From Chionoecetes opilio (lineage: Eukaryota; Arthropoda; Malacostraca; Decapoda; Majidae): a stretch of 64,000 bases of DNA. Made by a program: the position numbers and the translations under genes. The notes below the pieces were generated by a model, which did no database searches, had not been told where the DNA came from, and worked only from the letters and a program-made list of their open reading frames with translations. The stretch covers positions 90,001 to 154,000 of the forward strand of contig JACEEZ010013567.1 of assembly GCA_016584305.1 (NCBI GenBank). The letters run 5' to 3'. Positions 12,600 to 22,843 of the stretch are shown one piece after another (positions within the stretch are counted from its first letter, which is position 1; every line of letters starts with the position of its first letter).

Positions 12600-13600
12600 A
12601 TAGTTATATTTACCTAGTTGTGGTGTACGGGAAATGAGTTACGCTCGTTGGGCCCCGTCACTTTATCTAAATTGGTCAATCGTAGCTTTAAAATCATGAA
12701 TATTCTGGCTTTTATTTTCACATTTATTCCACATATAAATGCACCGATAAGGAAAACTGTACTTCTAAATGTCCTTCCATCACCTTGTTTTCTTAATTTG
12801 TTTCTTATGACCTCTTGTGGCTTCTACATGGCTTCTACATCTACTGGCTTGTATGTCCTCTTGACATGTCCTCTTTGTCATTTATCTCCATTCCTGACAT
12901 AGCTCCCTACATCGCTATCAGTATCCACTTTTTTCTTCTTTCTTCCAATGATGGCAACCCCTATTTTTTCAGACTCTCCTTATAAGTCAGGTCTGACAGG
13001 CTGGGAACAAATTTTGTGGCTATTCTCTTTTTCTTTATTTTCTTCTTTTCATTTTTTCATCAGGTAGATCAGCTTCATCTTATTTCATCAGCATCAGCTC
13101 AGCTAGAGTTGGCGTCTAGTCTACCTAGAGTCTAGCTTTCATCTTTGTTGCTGCTCTTTGAATTCATTCGATCTTCTTTATATTTTTCTTCTTGTATGGA
13201 CCATAACACCATGGCATATTCTAGTTTAGGGCGGATCATGGCCACGAGAGATTTTTCATTATATCCTCATCCATGTGAACAAATAATGTTCTGATATTCA
13301 TCATGAGCTTATATGTGGCACCAATTATCCTGACAATGTGTTTCTCTGGAGACAAATTGTCTTGAATTATTACTCCAAGGTCTTTTTCTTCGCTCGCCTT
13401 CATAACAATTTAATTTCCTAATTTGTAACTGTAACTTATCCTCTTTGTACTTCTTCCAATAAAAAAAATTGCACCTTCCCGCATGAAATTCCATTTCACA
13501 CTGCTGCCTCAATTCATATATCTTATTCAAATCCTTCTGTAGCAATATCCTATCTTCCTCTTTTTTTTCTTTTTTTTATTATCTTAGCATTATCAGCAAA
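12600..13600 (-). mobile_element. CR1-like LINE, 3' half with 3' end
   Basis: The minus frame at 13545-13309 reads LQKDLNKIYEL and CEMEFHAGRCNF, the same post-palm block as other CR1-like copies here. Downstream are degenerate segments such as IRPKLEYA. The element ends near 12605 in CGTACACCACAACTAGGTAAA, the 3'-UTR signature that also ends the fragment at 13633-13705. It sits directly upstream of another RT remnant in the same direction, so these are two insertions. Confidence 0.65.
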
Positions 13601-13632
13601 TACACTCGCATAACTTTGTATTTTGGGTATGT

Positions 13633-13705
13633 TTTAACCTATTTACCTAGTTGTATTTGTATAGAGACTAAGCTACACTCGTATGGTGCCGTCACCATAT
13701 CTGCA
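13633..13705 (-). mobile_element. Short 3' end of a CR1-like LINE
   Basis: About 70 bp resembling 12605-12670: both contain TTTACCTAGTTGT followed, after about 20 bp, by ACGCTCG/ACACTCG, TGG and CCGTCAC. A strongly 5'-truncated insertion. Confidence 0.6.
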
Positions 13706-13758
13706 TTTTATATTGCTTCATCATTGCTTGTTAGCCGAAGCCATCAAACCGTGCGCAC

Positions 13759-13788
13759 ATGTGTGTGTGTGTGTGTGTGTGTGTATGT
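13759..13788. repeat. (GT)n microsatellite
   Basis: About 14 GT dinucleotides, ending in GTATGT. Confidence 0.9.
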
Positions 13789-13799
13789 TTCTGCCCTTA

Positions 13800-15072
13800 T
13801 CATAACAAGGCAGTTGTGACGTCAGCAGCTATAAGGACGGTGGGACTACATACGGGTGGTTACGTTGCGCGGCCGGCGAGGAGGATGGGGTGGAAAACAC
13901 CAAACTGCGACCCGCCTGGACGCCTATAGTTCCACACGCCTGACATTCCTGCCGACCCATGAGGAGTCGAGACGAATTCAGTCCACTCGCTGGTGCTGTA
14001 CAGCTCGCCCACTGTCATGCCTGTGCAGGGTTGAGCTGATATCGAGTGTGAGCAGTGAAGCATGAGTGGCCTGGACTGAGCTGAAGCTAGGTGGCCGGGA
14101 GAACAGCATTGGTCGAGCACCATCAGTTAGTTACTTTTCCACTCGTTTTGTTTGAATATAGCTCACTGGAGCAAGTGACTTTTCATTTTGCCACTCTTTT
14201 GACCGATTCAAACTTGTTAATTTATGATTTAGCTCGTTCTTACGAGACGGGACCCCTTGTGCACTCATACATATTTCACACTACCTTAAAAAGGCAGATC
14301 CATGATTCATTAGCTGTTCTAGTCCATCGAGGATAGAGATTGCCATAAAGTCTGCACGGGGCTGTCTCCACTACTTGTTTGTGTTGTATGTGTTACTGAA
14401 ATATATTTTTACTGAAATATATTTTTATTTCTTCTTATGCAATTTTAAATAATGTAATAAAGATTTTAAAAACCCACTGAATTTCACGCAAGTATCATTT
14501 ATCATTATTGCTCAATGTGATCGCAATTATGTACTTACATTAACAGTAAACATCTCTCTGCCCAAAAACTTGTTGATTGTAGAAGTTAGGAGAGATGCGG
14601 CCTTAATAATAAACCTGGCTGGACATGAAAACAACATTCCTTTGAGTGCATAAATTGGCGCGTTGATTGATCTGATCATAAATGACCGGTGATTGGCTGT
14701 CAGGTTGAAACACTCTAACTCAGTGAGTGACAGTAGCAGCAAAGATGGTGGCTAAACTAGCCGATGAGATCGCGAAGTTGGATATATGCCCTTTATCCCC
14801 TACTGCTAGACAGCTCGAGTCACCATCGTGTAATTAAGCGAAACAAATACTTGCGGTCATTGGAATTTTATACCATGATGCTTTGCTCACAAAGCTTTAC
14901 ATCCATCCTCGAAAGAGGAAGGATAGGGGAATATAATGCTACACTATTCTCATTTTTGAGTGGTAGCCTTTACGACCTTGTTCCTCGCGGAATATAATTA
15001 TACATGTTTTAATGCAGATCACGAGCAATATAATATAAAAGTATGAACCTTTGTATATGAGCATGTGCTAAC
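13800..15072. other. Downstream intron or intergenic stretch; no exon recognised
   Basis: 13850-14110 is more G+C-rich than its surroundings and open on the minus strand for 87 codons, but the translation fits no family I know and has no convincing splice borders. 14745-14842 on the plus strand is a 32-codon frame with a good start context (AAAGATGG) and unknown product. A donor-like GTAAGT lies on the minus strand near 14540. The next polycystin exon was searched for here and not found. Confidence 0.35.
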
Positions 15073-15235
15073 CTGTTGCTGTAGGACAAGGTGAGGAAGA
15101 CCCACAGGAATAATGAGTAGGATATTATTTCTTTAATGATGTTCCACATTTCTACTTCATTTTTTCGTTGTTTCCTCAGCTCCTCCATGGTATCTTCATC
15201 AACCTTGCAGTGCTCCAGCGTGCGGCGCTGTAGTC
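15073..15235 (-). CDS. Polycystin-1-like exon 7 (of those visible)
   Basis: Exon of 163 bp between an AG acceptor (minus strand, at 15236-15237) and a GT donor (15071-15072). It enters in phase 1, completing a Gly codon from the previous exon, and leaves with AG, to be completed as Arg or Ser. The translation includes RRTLEHCKVDEDTMEELRKQ and then EIISYSLFLWVFLTLSYSNR. The second part is the conserved helix that ends in Y-x-N-R just before the large extracellular polycystin domain in PKD1-family proteins. The charged segment before it is the cytoplasmic linker. No matching next exon was found downstream. Confidence 0.9.
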
Positions 15236-16513
15236 CTGAATCAGCATAAGACGTTTGTCATTATCAAAGTGTGAGTATGAAGAGTAATGAGGAAGAAAAA
15301 GATATATAATAGAATGCAACACATCATCACTAAAGTGAAAACTTACAAAGATTATCACATTTCTACAATATAATTTAGATGCAAATAATAGCAAATTATA
15401 TAATAAGAACTATACTGATATCTTATATTTACATATTATGTATACTATTATTATTGTCCGTGAATCATACAGTGAGACCTTCGGATAAGTGGTGGGTCTA
15501 TTTACAGTAGATGAATTCACCAGATCTACCTTCCCAAGTGGGTTAACCTTATTGGCAACGATGAAGCACTCAAAACTGACATGAGAACGTATGTGGTGAA
15601 TTGCTTTAAAATCCTACCATAGGTGTTTGAAATTTAAAATGATTAATTTCTCAAATTATGATAACCCCCCTGAGTCAATGCCGCCCGTTGAAGACATCCT
15701 GACGGGATTTCAGGAGTTCCCTGTGCATCCAGTCCAGTGTAACGTTCTGTTATGGGATCCAGCGGCCCACAGATCATTACATTGTTCAATTACGGCACAG
15801 TGCAGTTCTGTCGATGCGGGATACCTGAACCCCCTCCTTGACCAAACTACCCCCCAAACTGCCCCCAGCATCCCCGCAGAAGACTATCACAACGGGGAGT
15901 AGAAAACAGAGAAGAGAGGAAATAAAAGATCAGCCCCATCTTTATCCCCCACCCAGGAATTATATATATTCAGTTTGGGAGATGTCTTGATTCTCTTCTC
16001 TTGAGAGAATTTATATCATAGGAGGATGACAAAATAAAACAAGGAAGAGAGTTTCAATCTAAGAGCTAAAGGGATGAAACACTGACAATACTGGTTAACT
16101 CTTGCATTTGTTAACTAGCGTCTGGCATCTACCATAAACTGCTCATCTCATCGTCATCATCTTTATGTTTAATGTCAGATTTTCCCATAATGTTTTATGG
16201 GATTAGACGGTCGACGATACGTTACCTACTATTTATATCCATTGCCTCATTCTCTTCCATGTCCAATGCTACCATATCCTCTTCAACACTCTGCATCCAT
16301 GTCTTCCTCGGCCTACCCGGTGAATGTCCAGTTCCATCGGTTCCGCTGATGCATTGTTTGCTGTTTCCGGCTTAAGACAAAATGGAACGCTGCGGGTCAC
16401 TGGACCCCGTGAAATGAAAACGGTTCCGTCTAAACAGAAGATGACCTAAACATGTAGCCTACGTACATGAACATGCACCATTAAAGTCCATGCCAACTGA
16501 CTGTGTTTCTCAC
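15236..16513 (-). other. Intron 6 with LINE fragment
   Basis: 1278-bp intron between the two last visible exons. It contains a 5'-truncated J-family LINE piece (15966-16112) and, near 16160-16330, a stretch with TTTAATGTC, TTTTCCCATAATG and AGACGGTCGACG that looks like an old dispersed repeat. The 91-codon plus-strand frame at 15627-15902 is Pro-rich, antisense to the gene, and unassigned. Confidence 0.7.
15966..16112 (-). mobile_element. Jockey-like LINE 3' fragment (family J, copy 3)
   Basis: Matches the J-family sequence at 11136-11282 with many substitutions: TTTGGGAGATGTCTTG, TCTTCTCTTGA, AGGAAGAGAGTTTCA and TAACTCTTGCATT occur in the same order and spacing. Lies inside the intron in the same direction as the gene. 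Confidence 0.7.
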
Positions 16514-16637
16514 CTTCATCATGCAACCAAGCTTCATCCTGCTCCAGGTATGGATTTTCCTCATCTTCTTCTGCATTATCCTCTTCTAAGTCACTAGTCT
16601 TGCACATAGCACTCAGCAGTATGGTTGCTAAGAATAT
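16514..16637 (-). CDS. Polycystin-1-like exon 6
   Basis: 124-bp exon with acceptor TTACAG (minus strand) just upstream of 16637 and donor GTGAGAAA at 16513. It begins in phase 0 with IFLATILLSAMCK, the end of a membrane helix, and continues with a very acidic loop: LEEDNAEEDEENPYLEQDEA. It leaves in phase 1. PKD1-family proteins have an acidic cytoplasmic loop at exactly this place between the post-PLAT helix groups. The previous exon ends in phase 0 only 207 bp away. Confidence 0.9.
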
Positions 16638-16844
16638 CTGTAATGCCAATTGCCAAATATTACACAACCTCTTCACTTTGCTTGTTTCCAGTGTAACCTA
16701 AATTTCAATATACCATCAGGAAAAACTTAGCTTAAGGTGGTATGAAATGTATAGAAAAGGTGAAAACTAAATACATGAATGCATCTTTTTTCATATAGTA
16801 CACAAACAATGTCGTGTTGATGAAAGTTACATGCAATGTGTTAC

Positions 16845-17037
16845 CTTTAATGGCTCCAGGAAAAGTATGTCAGTGAAGAAGGAGACGACAAAAGAAGTGA
16901 CCCATTTGGTAGCCTTGGAATTCCCAAACATAACACCATACATGAGAAGGAAGAAACATGAAACTGCTATGCAGGCCACAACCAACAACCAGCCCAGCAG
17001 TACAGTCCACCATGGTAAAACGAACTTCTTCTTTTTC
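16845..17037 (-). CDS. Polycystin-1-like exon 5
   Basis: 193-bp exon with acceptor CATAG and donor GTAACA on the minus strand. The translation opens KKKKFVLPWWTVLLGWLLVV and ends SFFTDILFLEPLK. L-P-W-W followed by a long hydrophobic segment, then W-x3-F-x-V-S-F and ending in E/Q-P-L-K, is the most diagnostic stretch of the polycystin-1 family and was the basis for recognising the gene. Two membrane helices are predicted, with a basic cluster on the cytoplasmic side. It enters with one base completing Glu and leaves in phase 0. Confidence 0.95.
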
Positions 17038-17259
17038 CTATGAGGTAAACAATGAGGTTATGTAATCACAGTACGGTAAAATACATGATCCACACTAAGC
17101 CATTCACAACATTACCTTTGGAGACCCCAAAGCCTATACCCTAACATCCTGGCAAGACAGGCAGGTAAGTACTTCCTAACAGTTTGTAATAGAGGGATGC
17201 AATGTGTTCCACATGGGTAGGGTAGGTAGAAGGGGTGGAGGAGTTGCTCTGTTTTATGA

Positions 17260-17619
17260 TTTTTTTTTTTTTTTTTTACATTTGAGCCTATAGCACCTGT
17301 AGGAACTGACCTACAGGGCTCGGATGGTAGACCCTGGAGGTTCACTTGAGGGTTGTGATGGTTGGTCCTCGCCCGTGGTGGGGCAGGCAGGATTTTTATA
17401 ATGACGCCTGTGATTAGAGGCTCATGCCGCCCCCCTGTGTCCTCCGATACACCGATACACTCGTAATCAAAGGTCGAGTTAATGGGTGGGTATGTGGGTA
17501 TTCTTAGGCTAATCGAAGATGCAGAAATATTTTAGTTGGATTTGGTTCTCATCGGGTATCGAACTCTGGTCACCGAGATCGCCACTCGGAGACGCTAACC
17601 ACTTTGCTACCGACTCCCC
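17260..17619 (-). mobile_element. tRNA-derived SINE (family S1, copy a)
   Basis: On the minus strand it begins with GGGGAGTCGGTAGCAAAGTG, which includes a polymerase III box A, followed by box B (AGTTCGATACC). The body of about 270 bp ends in GTAGGTCAG..GTGCTATAGGC and an A tail, seen as a T run at 17261-17277. Two other copies are at 34082 and 55961. Confidence 0.85.
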
Positions 17620-17852
17620 ATTCAATAATTGTTTGTTAATGATAACCTTAAGATTGTCATGTGGTTGTGGGGAGGATTCCCATCCTTCTAGCCTTGTCCC
17701 TTTAACCGGCCTCATACAGCATTATCAGCTTTCCGTCATTGTCCCTTTTACCCTGCTAGTGCTCTTGACATCTATGGAAATACTGGCTCCACAGACTTAC
17801 CTGGGTGACCAGTGGATCAGCTGAAAACAGTTGCATCTCGCATAAACTGTAA

Positions 17853-18530
17853 AGCCGGGTACACACACGTAGGCCCGGCCTATCCGGCCGATGAAAATGG
17901 GCGGGGCATCGTTCGCTGGACGAGACCCATACACACACAGTCCGCCTCATGAAAATGTACAGTACACGTCAGATCACCGTGTTAACAATATGAATCCGTT
18001 GTCCGACAATGACTTGTTGGCGATGGCTGCATGTGCAGTGTATGGGTATGAAAATCATGAATGAAAAGACCAGAAAAACGAAGAGTTTAGGTAAAGAACT
18101 GGTTGAAGAGAAAATACAACAATTCTTATACATCTCCCTTGAATGAGCTTCGATTATAATCAAGTGACTGGTAAGATAATTTAAGATGTACAATTATTAT
18201 TAGTAGTATATATACATTTATTTATCATAGATATATTTAATATTATATTATATATGTGCTTTATATATTATTATATATTATATAAACAATTATTTTAGGT
18301 ACAATTATTTATTATCTGGCCTAGTTAGGGGCGGACCGCGCCTGAACGTACCCATACATACGCAGGCGGCAGGCCACGCCGGCCTGAATTTTCAAGCCCC
18401 GACTGATTTACATTCGGCCGCTACGACAGGTTTCGCCGGATGAACATCCACCCCCCACACACACAGGCCGCCTCTAGCCACGCCCTTTTTCGTCGGCCGG
18501 ATAGGCGGGCCTGCGTGTGTGTGGCCGGCT
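17853..18530 (+). mobile_element. PIF/Harbinger-like DNA transposon remnant
   Basis: The ends are inverted repeats of about 50 bp: AGCCGGGTACACACACG..AGGCCCGGCCTATCCGGCC on the left, and the complement of GGCCGGATAGGCGGGCC..CGTGTGTGTGGCCGGCT on the right. Both sides are flanked by TAA (17850-17852 and 18531-18533), a 3-bp target duplication of the TWA type used by PIF/Harbinger elements. Inside is a broken N-terminal transposase fragment. The element is 678 bp, AT-rich in the middle and G+C-rich at its ends. Confidence 0.8.
17990..18190 (+). pseudogene. Harbinger-type transposase N-terminus (broken)
   Basis: The frame from ATG 17990 reads MNPLSDNDLLAMAACAVYGY. After one frameshift come PEKRRV, a stop, then VKNWLKRKYNNSYTS, NELRL, another stop and SSDW. 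Harbinger nucleases begin in this way, with an L-A-x-A-A start, a K-R-R-x-W-V-K-x-W-L-x-R-R block, then L-L-N-E-L-R and D-W. At least one frameshift and three stops are present. The catalytic DDE part is absent, presumably deleted. Confidence 0.6.
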
Positions 18531-19128
18531 TAACACGTGCCACCGTCTGTCCTATTATAGTTCTTGCCTGTTTACGTTGTGGTGAGAAAATTCCCACTGC
18601 GAATAACCTCCCGCCAAGCCTAGATCTATTTTACTGATTTTGTGTTATAATATTATAATCTTCCCCTATTCGTTTGTAATCGTTTAGCAGTTGACTTTTG
18701 TTTTCACTACAGACACCATTAACATTGAAAATCAATAAAAAATACTAAAGACTATGAAGGAGAGAGACTATTCGCAGTGGAAGCTTTTTTCGCACGATAA
18801 CGGCAGGCAATGTGAATCAGGATTCAGTAGGTCTGAGCCACGAGTTGGCAAAGTTACAATTCACCCCATGACAGTGATGACACCCCCTGTGGCTGTCACC
18901 GACGGGCATAGCTGATTTTTTCTCGTCAATCCTTGTATCTCTTTATCGTAATAATGGGACTGTTAACGTTGTGTGGCCGGCTAGGAATGTTTTAATCCAT
19001 ATGCAATATGCATAAGCTGCGAGTTCCACCACCGTGCCACATCCACGTGACACATCCCATTGTCTGTCACCCAGGGCTGACCCCCCCCCATCCCCCGATT
19101 AGTACGCCACTGCTTCACGGCAGAGTTA

Positions 19129-19604
19129 AGAACATAAGAAAATAAGGAAGCTACAAAGGCCATAAAACCAAACGAGGTAGTTTGTGATACTTAGCTACCT
19201 ACATCCACCTTTCATCGCCATCAATGAAATTATATAGCCTCTTTTAAAGCTCCCTATTGACTCCACACTAACTACCTGACGACTTAGTCCACTCCAATCA
19301 TTTACCAACCTATTTGTGAACCAGTTTTTCCTATTTCTTTTTTTAAATCTACGCTTTACCAGTTTGAATCCGTTACTTCTTGTTCTATCCTGATTACAAG
19401 CCATACGAACTTCTCCTACATCTACTTTATTGTATCCCTTTAACTACTTGAAATTTCTATAAGATCCCCTTACCATACGCCTTCTCAAGTGGTGTAATTT
19501 TAATAGTTTCAATCTCTTATCATAACTAAAATTACTCATCCCCTGTATCATTTTGGTCATCCTTCTCTGCAATAATTCTAACAAGGCTATTTTTAACTTT
19601 TCTA
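19129..19604 (-). mobile_element. CR1-like LINE 3' part
   Basis: Minus-strand copy whose 3' end is at 19129 (AACATAAGAAAATAAGGAAG on the plus strand). It carries, broken by stops, the C-terminal polymerase and 3'-UTR sequences found intact in the plus-strand neighbour. It abuts that neighbour at about 19604, so the two copies stand back to back with 3' ends outward. Confidence 0.8.
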
Positions 19605-20610
19605 AGGTTCTAATAAGTGGAGTTCCACAAGAGTCCGCTTTGGGTCCATTACTATTTTTAGTTTACATCAACGACTTGGATATGGGATTAGCAGTGATAT
19701 CAGCAGTTTGCTGATGATACTAAGGTAGGTAGGATTATTGGATCACAGTCTGATGTAAACATATTGCAGGGAGACTTAGATAAACTTAATGAGTGGGCAG
19801 TCAGATGGCAGATGGAATTTAATATTGATAAGTGCAGCGTTATGAATGTTGGTAGAAAAAACCCTGGTAATAGATACACCATAAGCAATGTATCGCTGAA
19901 AAGATCAGAAGGTGAGAAAGATCTGGGAGTGAGGGTGAGCTCAGACATCCGACCTAGGAAACAATATATTAAGGCTATAAATAGAGCTAATAAGGTGTTA
20001 GAATTCATTACCAGAAGTGTGAAAAGTAGAAGTGCGGAGGTTATTCTAAAGCTTTATTTGGCTCTAGTTAGACTTCACCTAGACTATGTGGTTCAGTTTT
20101 GGTCTCCATATTACAGGATGGATATAGCCTTGATAGAATCAGTGCAGAGAAGGATGATCAAAGTGGTTCAAGGGATGCGTAACTTATTTATGAGAAGAGA
20201 TTGAAGCTATTAAATTTACACTCACTCGAGAGACGCAGAGTAAGGGGCGATCTGATGGAAGTTTTTAAGTGGATAAAGGGATATAATAAAGGAGAGGTAG
20301 GAAAAGTTCTTACGGCTTTTAACCAGGGTAGAACAAGAAGTAGCGGATTCAAGCTGGAAAAGTGTAGATTTGAAAAAGAAATAGGGAAAAACTGGTGCAC
20401 AAATATTGTGGTAAATAATTGGAATGGACTCAATAGATAGGTTGTTAGTGCGGAATCATTAGAGAACTTTAAAAGGAGGGTAGATAAATTCATGGATGGG
20501 GCTGAAATGTGGATGTAGGTAGAGTTAAGTAACAGGAACTACTTAGTGTAGGTTGCACGGCCTCATGTAGCTTCCTGATTTTCTTATGTTCTTATGTTCT
20601 TATATTATTT
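19605..20610 (+). mobile_element. CR1-like LINE, RT C-terminal half with 3' end
   Basis: Begins inside RT with SGVPQESALGPLLFLVYIND. A frame at 19764-20204 then gives GDLDKLNEWAVRWQMEFNID, EKDLGVRVSSDIRPRKQYI and a QRRMIKVVQGMRNL block; 20201-20440 continues after a frameshift with RRRVRGDLMEVFKWIKGYNK. A short 3'-UTR ends in the 8-bp repeat TTCTTATG, a terminal form known from CR1-clade LINEs. One 20-base DNA stretch near its end reappears in the SINE at 24335-24714. Confidence 0.85.
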
Positions 20611-20618
20611 TCACTTAC

Positions 20619-20757
20619 TCTACTGGCTCAATGACTCTCTTCAGTGGGGTATTGGGCCTGCCATCTTGACATTCCTCTTCATCACTAGAATTCACACTGT
20701 CTTCCAAGTCAGTATTTCTATGTAGCTTTTCATTTTCTTGTCTTTTTTTCTTGTTGC
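20619..20757 (-). CDS. Polycystin-1-like exon 4
   Basis: 139-bp exon with acceptor TTTTCACAG and a strong donor GTAAGTG (minus strand). It encodes a hydrophilic cytoplasmic loop: NKKKRQENEKLHRNTDLEDS, then SSDEEECQDG and PLKRVIEPVE. It takes one base from the previous exon (Arg) and passes on two bases (Glu). Sequence of this loop varies greatly within the polycystin-1 family, so the assignment rests on phase, position 123 bp after exon 3, and splice signals. Confidence 0.85.
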
Positions 20758-20880
20758 CTGTGAAAATAATTATCATCAGTGTGTCAACATCATGTGGAAA
20801 AGTCAATGGTACTGTTTCTACAAATCTCACTTCATGTATTACCGACTATTTCTATATTATTATACAGGAACTCCACTTAC

Positions 20881-21007
20881 GCATCATTTTTACAGCTACC
20901 TCAATGCGGTTTTTTCTAAGTCTCCTTGGCTGAGCCTTACGGAAAATGAAGGTGATGATAAGAGATGGCACAAACACAATGATGTTGCTCAGCAGACCAA
21001 CTCCAAG
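20881..21007 (-). CDS. Polycystin-1-like exon 3
   Basis: 127-bp exon with acceptor CTCAACAG and donor GTAAGTGG (minus strand). The translation starts LGVGLLSNIIVFVPSLIITF and continues IFRKAQPRRLRKNRIEVAVK. The G-x-x-S-N-x-I-V-F-x-P helix followed by L-F-R-K-x-x-P is a signature of PKD1-family proteins just after the post-PLAT helix. It enters in phase 0 and leaves in phase 1. The preceding exon lies 23.2 kb upstream, across most of the transposon-rich part of the window. Confidence 0.95.
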
Positions 21008-21094
21008 CTGTTGAGAAACCACAATTAAGGCAAATGTTGAGTTAGGTCAAGGTCAACAACCATGAACTTATTCCAGTGAATATTTAGTTGTTCC

Positions 21095-21266
<172 letters not shown>

Positions 21267-21600
21267 ACACGCAAAGTGTAAAGTTAGCGGGCAATCGGTA
21301 GAGAGGTGGCACATCAAAACGTCTAAAACTGACCCTATAATTTCTTCATATCTGCAATTAGCATTCCATCAAAGCTGCCAGATGTTTTCATTTTGTCACA
21401 AACAGTTTTTCACCATATCCTATCAATGTGTCAAAAAAGTTCATATCGTTTCAAAGCATCAAAAGTGAGAAGTCATCGATGCATCAAAAGATGCAGAGGT
21501 TATCAAAGCATCAAACTGACAACAGTCATCAAAGCATAAAAAGAACCAGAAGTTATCAAAGTATCAAAAACCTACTGAAACCCAACGCAAATGCTACAAA

Positions 21601-21740
21601 TTCAACGACCGAAACAGTATGACACAGTAAGCTCGAGACCGGCTTGGGAACTTAAGTCTCGATCCATCAACATCAACGACCGAAACAGTATGACACAGTA
21701 AGCTCGAGGCCGACTTGGGAACTTAAGTCTCGAACCAACA
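21601..21740 (+). repeat. 72-bp tandem duplication
   Basis: Two copies about 72 bp apart share TCAACGACCGAAACAGTATG, then ACACAGTAAGCTCGAG, CTTGGGAACTTAAGTCTCGA and CCA. They lie just inside the left iterated end of the MULE-like element and differ at about three positions. Confidence 0.85.
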
Positions 21741-21876
21741 AGTAAGTAATACTCTGTTCATGGTCACGAACGTGACCAGGAAACCCTCTGTCATAACCTT
21801 AATGTATAAGAACGGGGTCTCATCGTACAAGGTAACATCGTCTCATCAACAAGGTAAAGTTCCATCTATTTTCTAG

Positions 21877-22258
21877 ATGCCGGCCAACTACTCCATCATT
21901 CGAGGTAACATCCACCATGGGACAACCATATACAAAGCTCCCTGGCCTGGCGGTACTAAATTGCCAACAACACTCCATGCGGTAACTCAAATGTGCCAAC
22001 AAAAACTGCAGAAGGACTGCCAGTATCATGAAGGCGACTGACACACTGCCGGAAAAGAGGGAACACAACCACGGCACAAAATCCTACAACCCTCTGACAG
22101 ACATCCGTAACCGCCTGAAAGAAGTAGCCAGGGATGACCGAACAAACAACTCCCTTCGCGCCATTTTCAACGATGTCACAAGAAATCATCCAGATGGTGG
22201 CACAGTTGCGTTCGGGTTAGTCCATGACATATTATGTTATTTGTATATGCATCAATGA
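21877..22258 (+). pseudogene. FLYWCH-like zinc finger and MULE N-terminal part (broken)
   Basis: A 54-codon frame from ATG 21877 to the stop at 22041 reads APWPGGTKLPTTLHAVTQMC and then CQYHEGD. The overlapping frame from 22028 continues with KREHNHGTKSYNPLTDIRNR, then LRAIFNDVTRNHPDG. The pattern C-x9-C, then E-H-N-H, then a helix ending near H-P-D, is that of FLYWCH fingers attached to MULE transposases. The frame switch between the two parts may be a frameshift or an unseen splice. DNA binding at the element ends would be the expected role. Confidence 0.5.
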
Positions 22259-22369
22259 TGAAAGTACGATCAAAAGTTTTTTACAGTACATCTTCATTTA
22301 CTTTAAGTGACGTGGAAGTGGGAATGTAGAGAGCTCGGCGCCGTGCACAGCCACCTGTTCCACGCACAG

Positions 22370-22615
22370 CAGCTGAGTTCGTCACGTGGATGTCTGACCC
22401 CCTCGCAGAGAACTACAACCAGCACTTCAAGGGGGATGAAGAACATGGGAGAGAGCTGGCGATCATCTTCCATGTCCACCATGCCACCCAAGGTTGGCAG
22501 AGGTGCAACACGCGTGCATAGAGGGGTATACAATCACATGCAGTTTATATCGGCTGTGGCCTACACGATGGACACACATCTTCTACTTCTAGAGACGACC
22601 ACATTTCGGGACAGA
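22370..22615 (+). pseudogene. MULE transposase start, fragmentary
   Basis: One frame reads EFVTWMSDPLAENYNQHFKG then DEEHGRELAIIF. A second frame carries RGVYNHMQFISAVAYTMDTH then LLLLE. These resemble the segments before and at the first DDE strand of MULE transposases (G-T-x-x-x-x-P-x-x-F, then Y-T-x-H). The match is weak and the first catalytic Asp is not seen. Supporting context is the FLYWCH part upstream and a second, clearer MULE fragment at 52950-53503. Confidence 0.35.
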
Positions 22616-22639
22616 TAAGAATCGGATGATGCTGATGAA

Positions 22640-22843
22640 GTTGCTGTTGACCAAGGAAATCAATCTTCTCAGCAACATAATCATCGTCTCTGCGCTGTAT
22701 GTTTGGCACCCCGAGAGAGAACGATCTGTTTCAGGCCTTGCAATCATGCTCAGGTCTGTCTAGGGTGTAGCAACGTCATGGAAGCCATGGAAGATCTATG
22801 TCCCATCTGCAGAGTCCGGTGCAGGAGCGATTCGAAATATTAG
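22640..22843 (+). pseudogene. RING-finger (C3HC4) C-terminus of the MULE-like element
   Basis: Frame ending at the TAG 22841-22843. It reads CAVCLAPRERTICFRPCNHA, then CLGCSNVMEAMEDLCPICR. Spacing C-x2-C, then C-x1-H, C-x2-C and C-P-I-C is a canonical IAP-like RING, whose usual activity is E3 ubiquitin ligase. All eight zinc ligands are present. No start codon is clear. It follows the transposase remnant in the same direction and precedes the right inverted end, so it was probably the C-terminal part of the element's protein or a captured host gene. Confidence 0.65.

Larger units (their letters stand above)
17038..20618 (-). other. Intron 4, filled with mobile elements
   Basis: 3.6-kb intron holding a SINE (17260-17619), a PIF/Harbinger-like element (17853-18530) and two CR1-like LINE copies in opposite directions (19129-19604 and 19605-20610). 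The stretch 18531-19128 between them shows nothing I recognise. The donor of exon 4 lies only a few bases from the end of the plus-strand LINE copy. Confidence 0.8.

Noticed and set aside
14527..14760. Next polycystin exon on the minus strand (donor-like GTAAGTAC present)
   Set aside because: The translation does not resemble the extracellular polycystin domain that should follow exon 7, and no acceptor in the right phase was found.
14745..14842. Small protein of 32 codons with a good start context
   Set aside because: No family, no splice or promoter support, and a length expected by chance.
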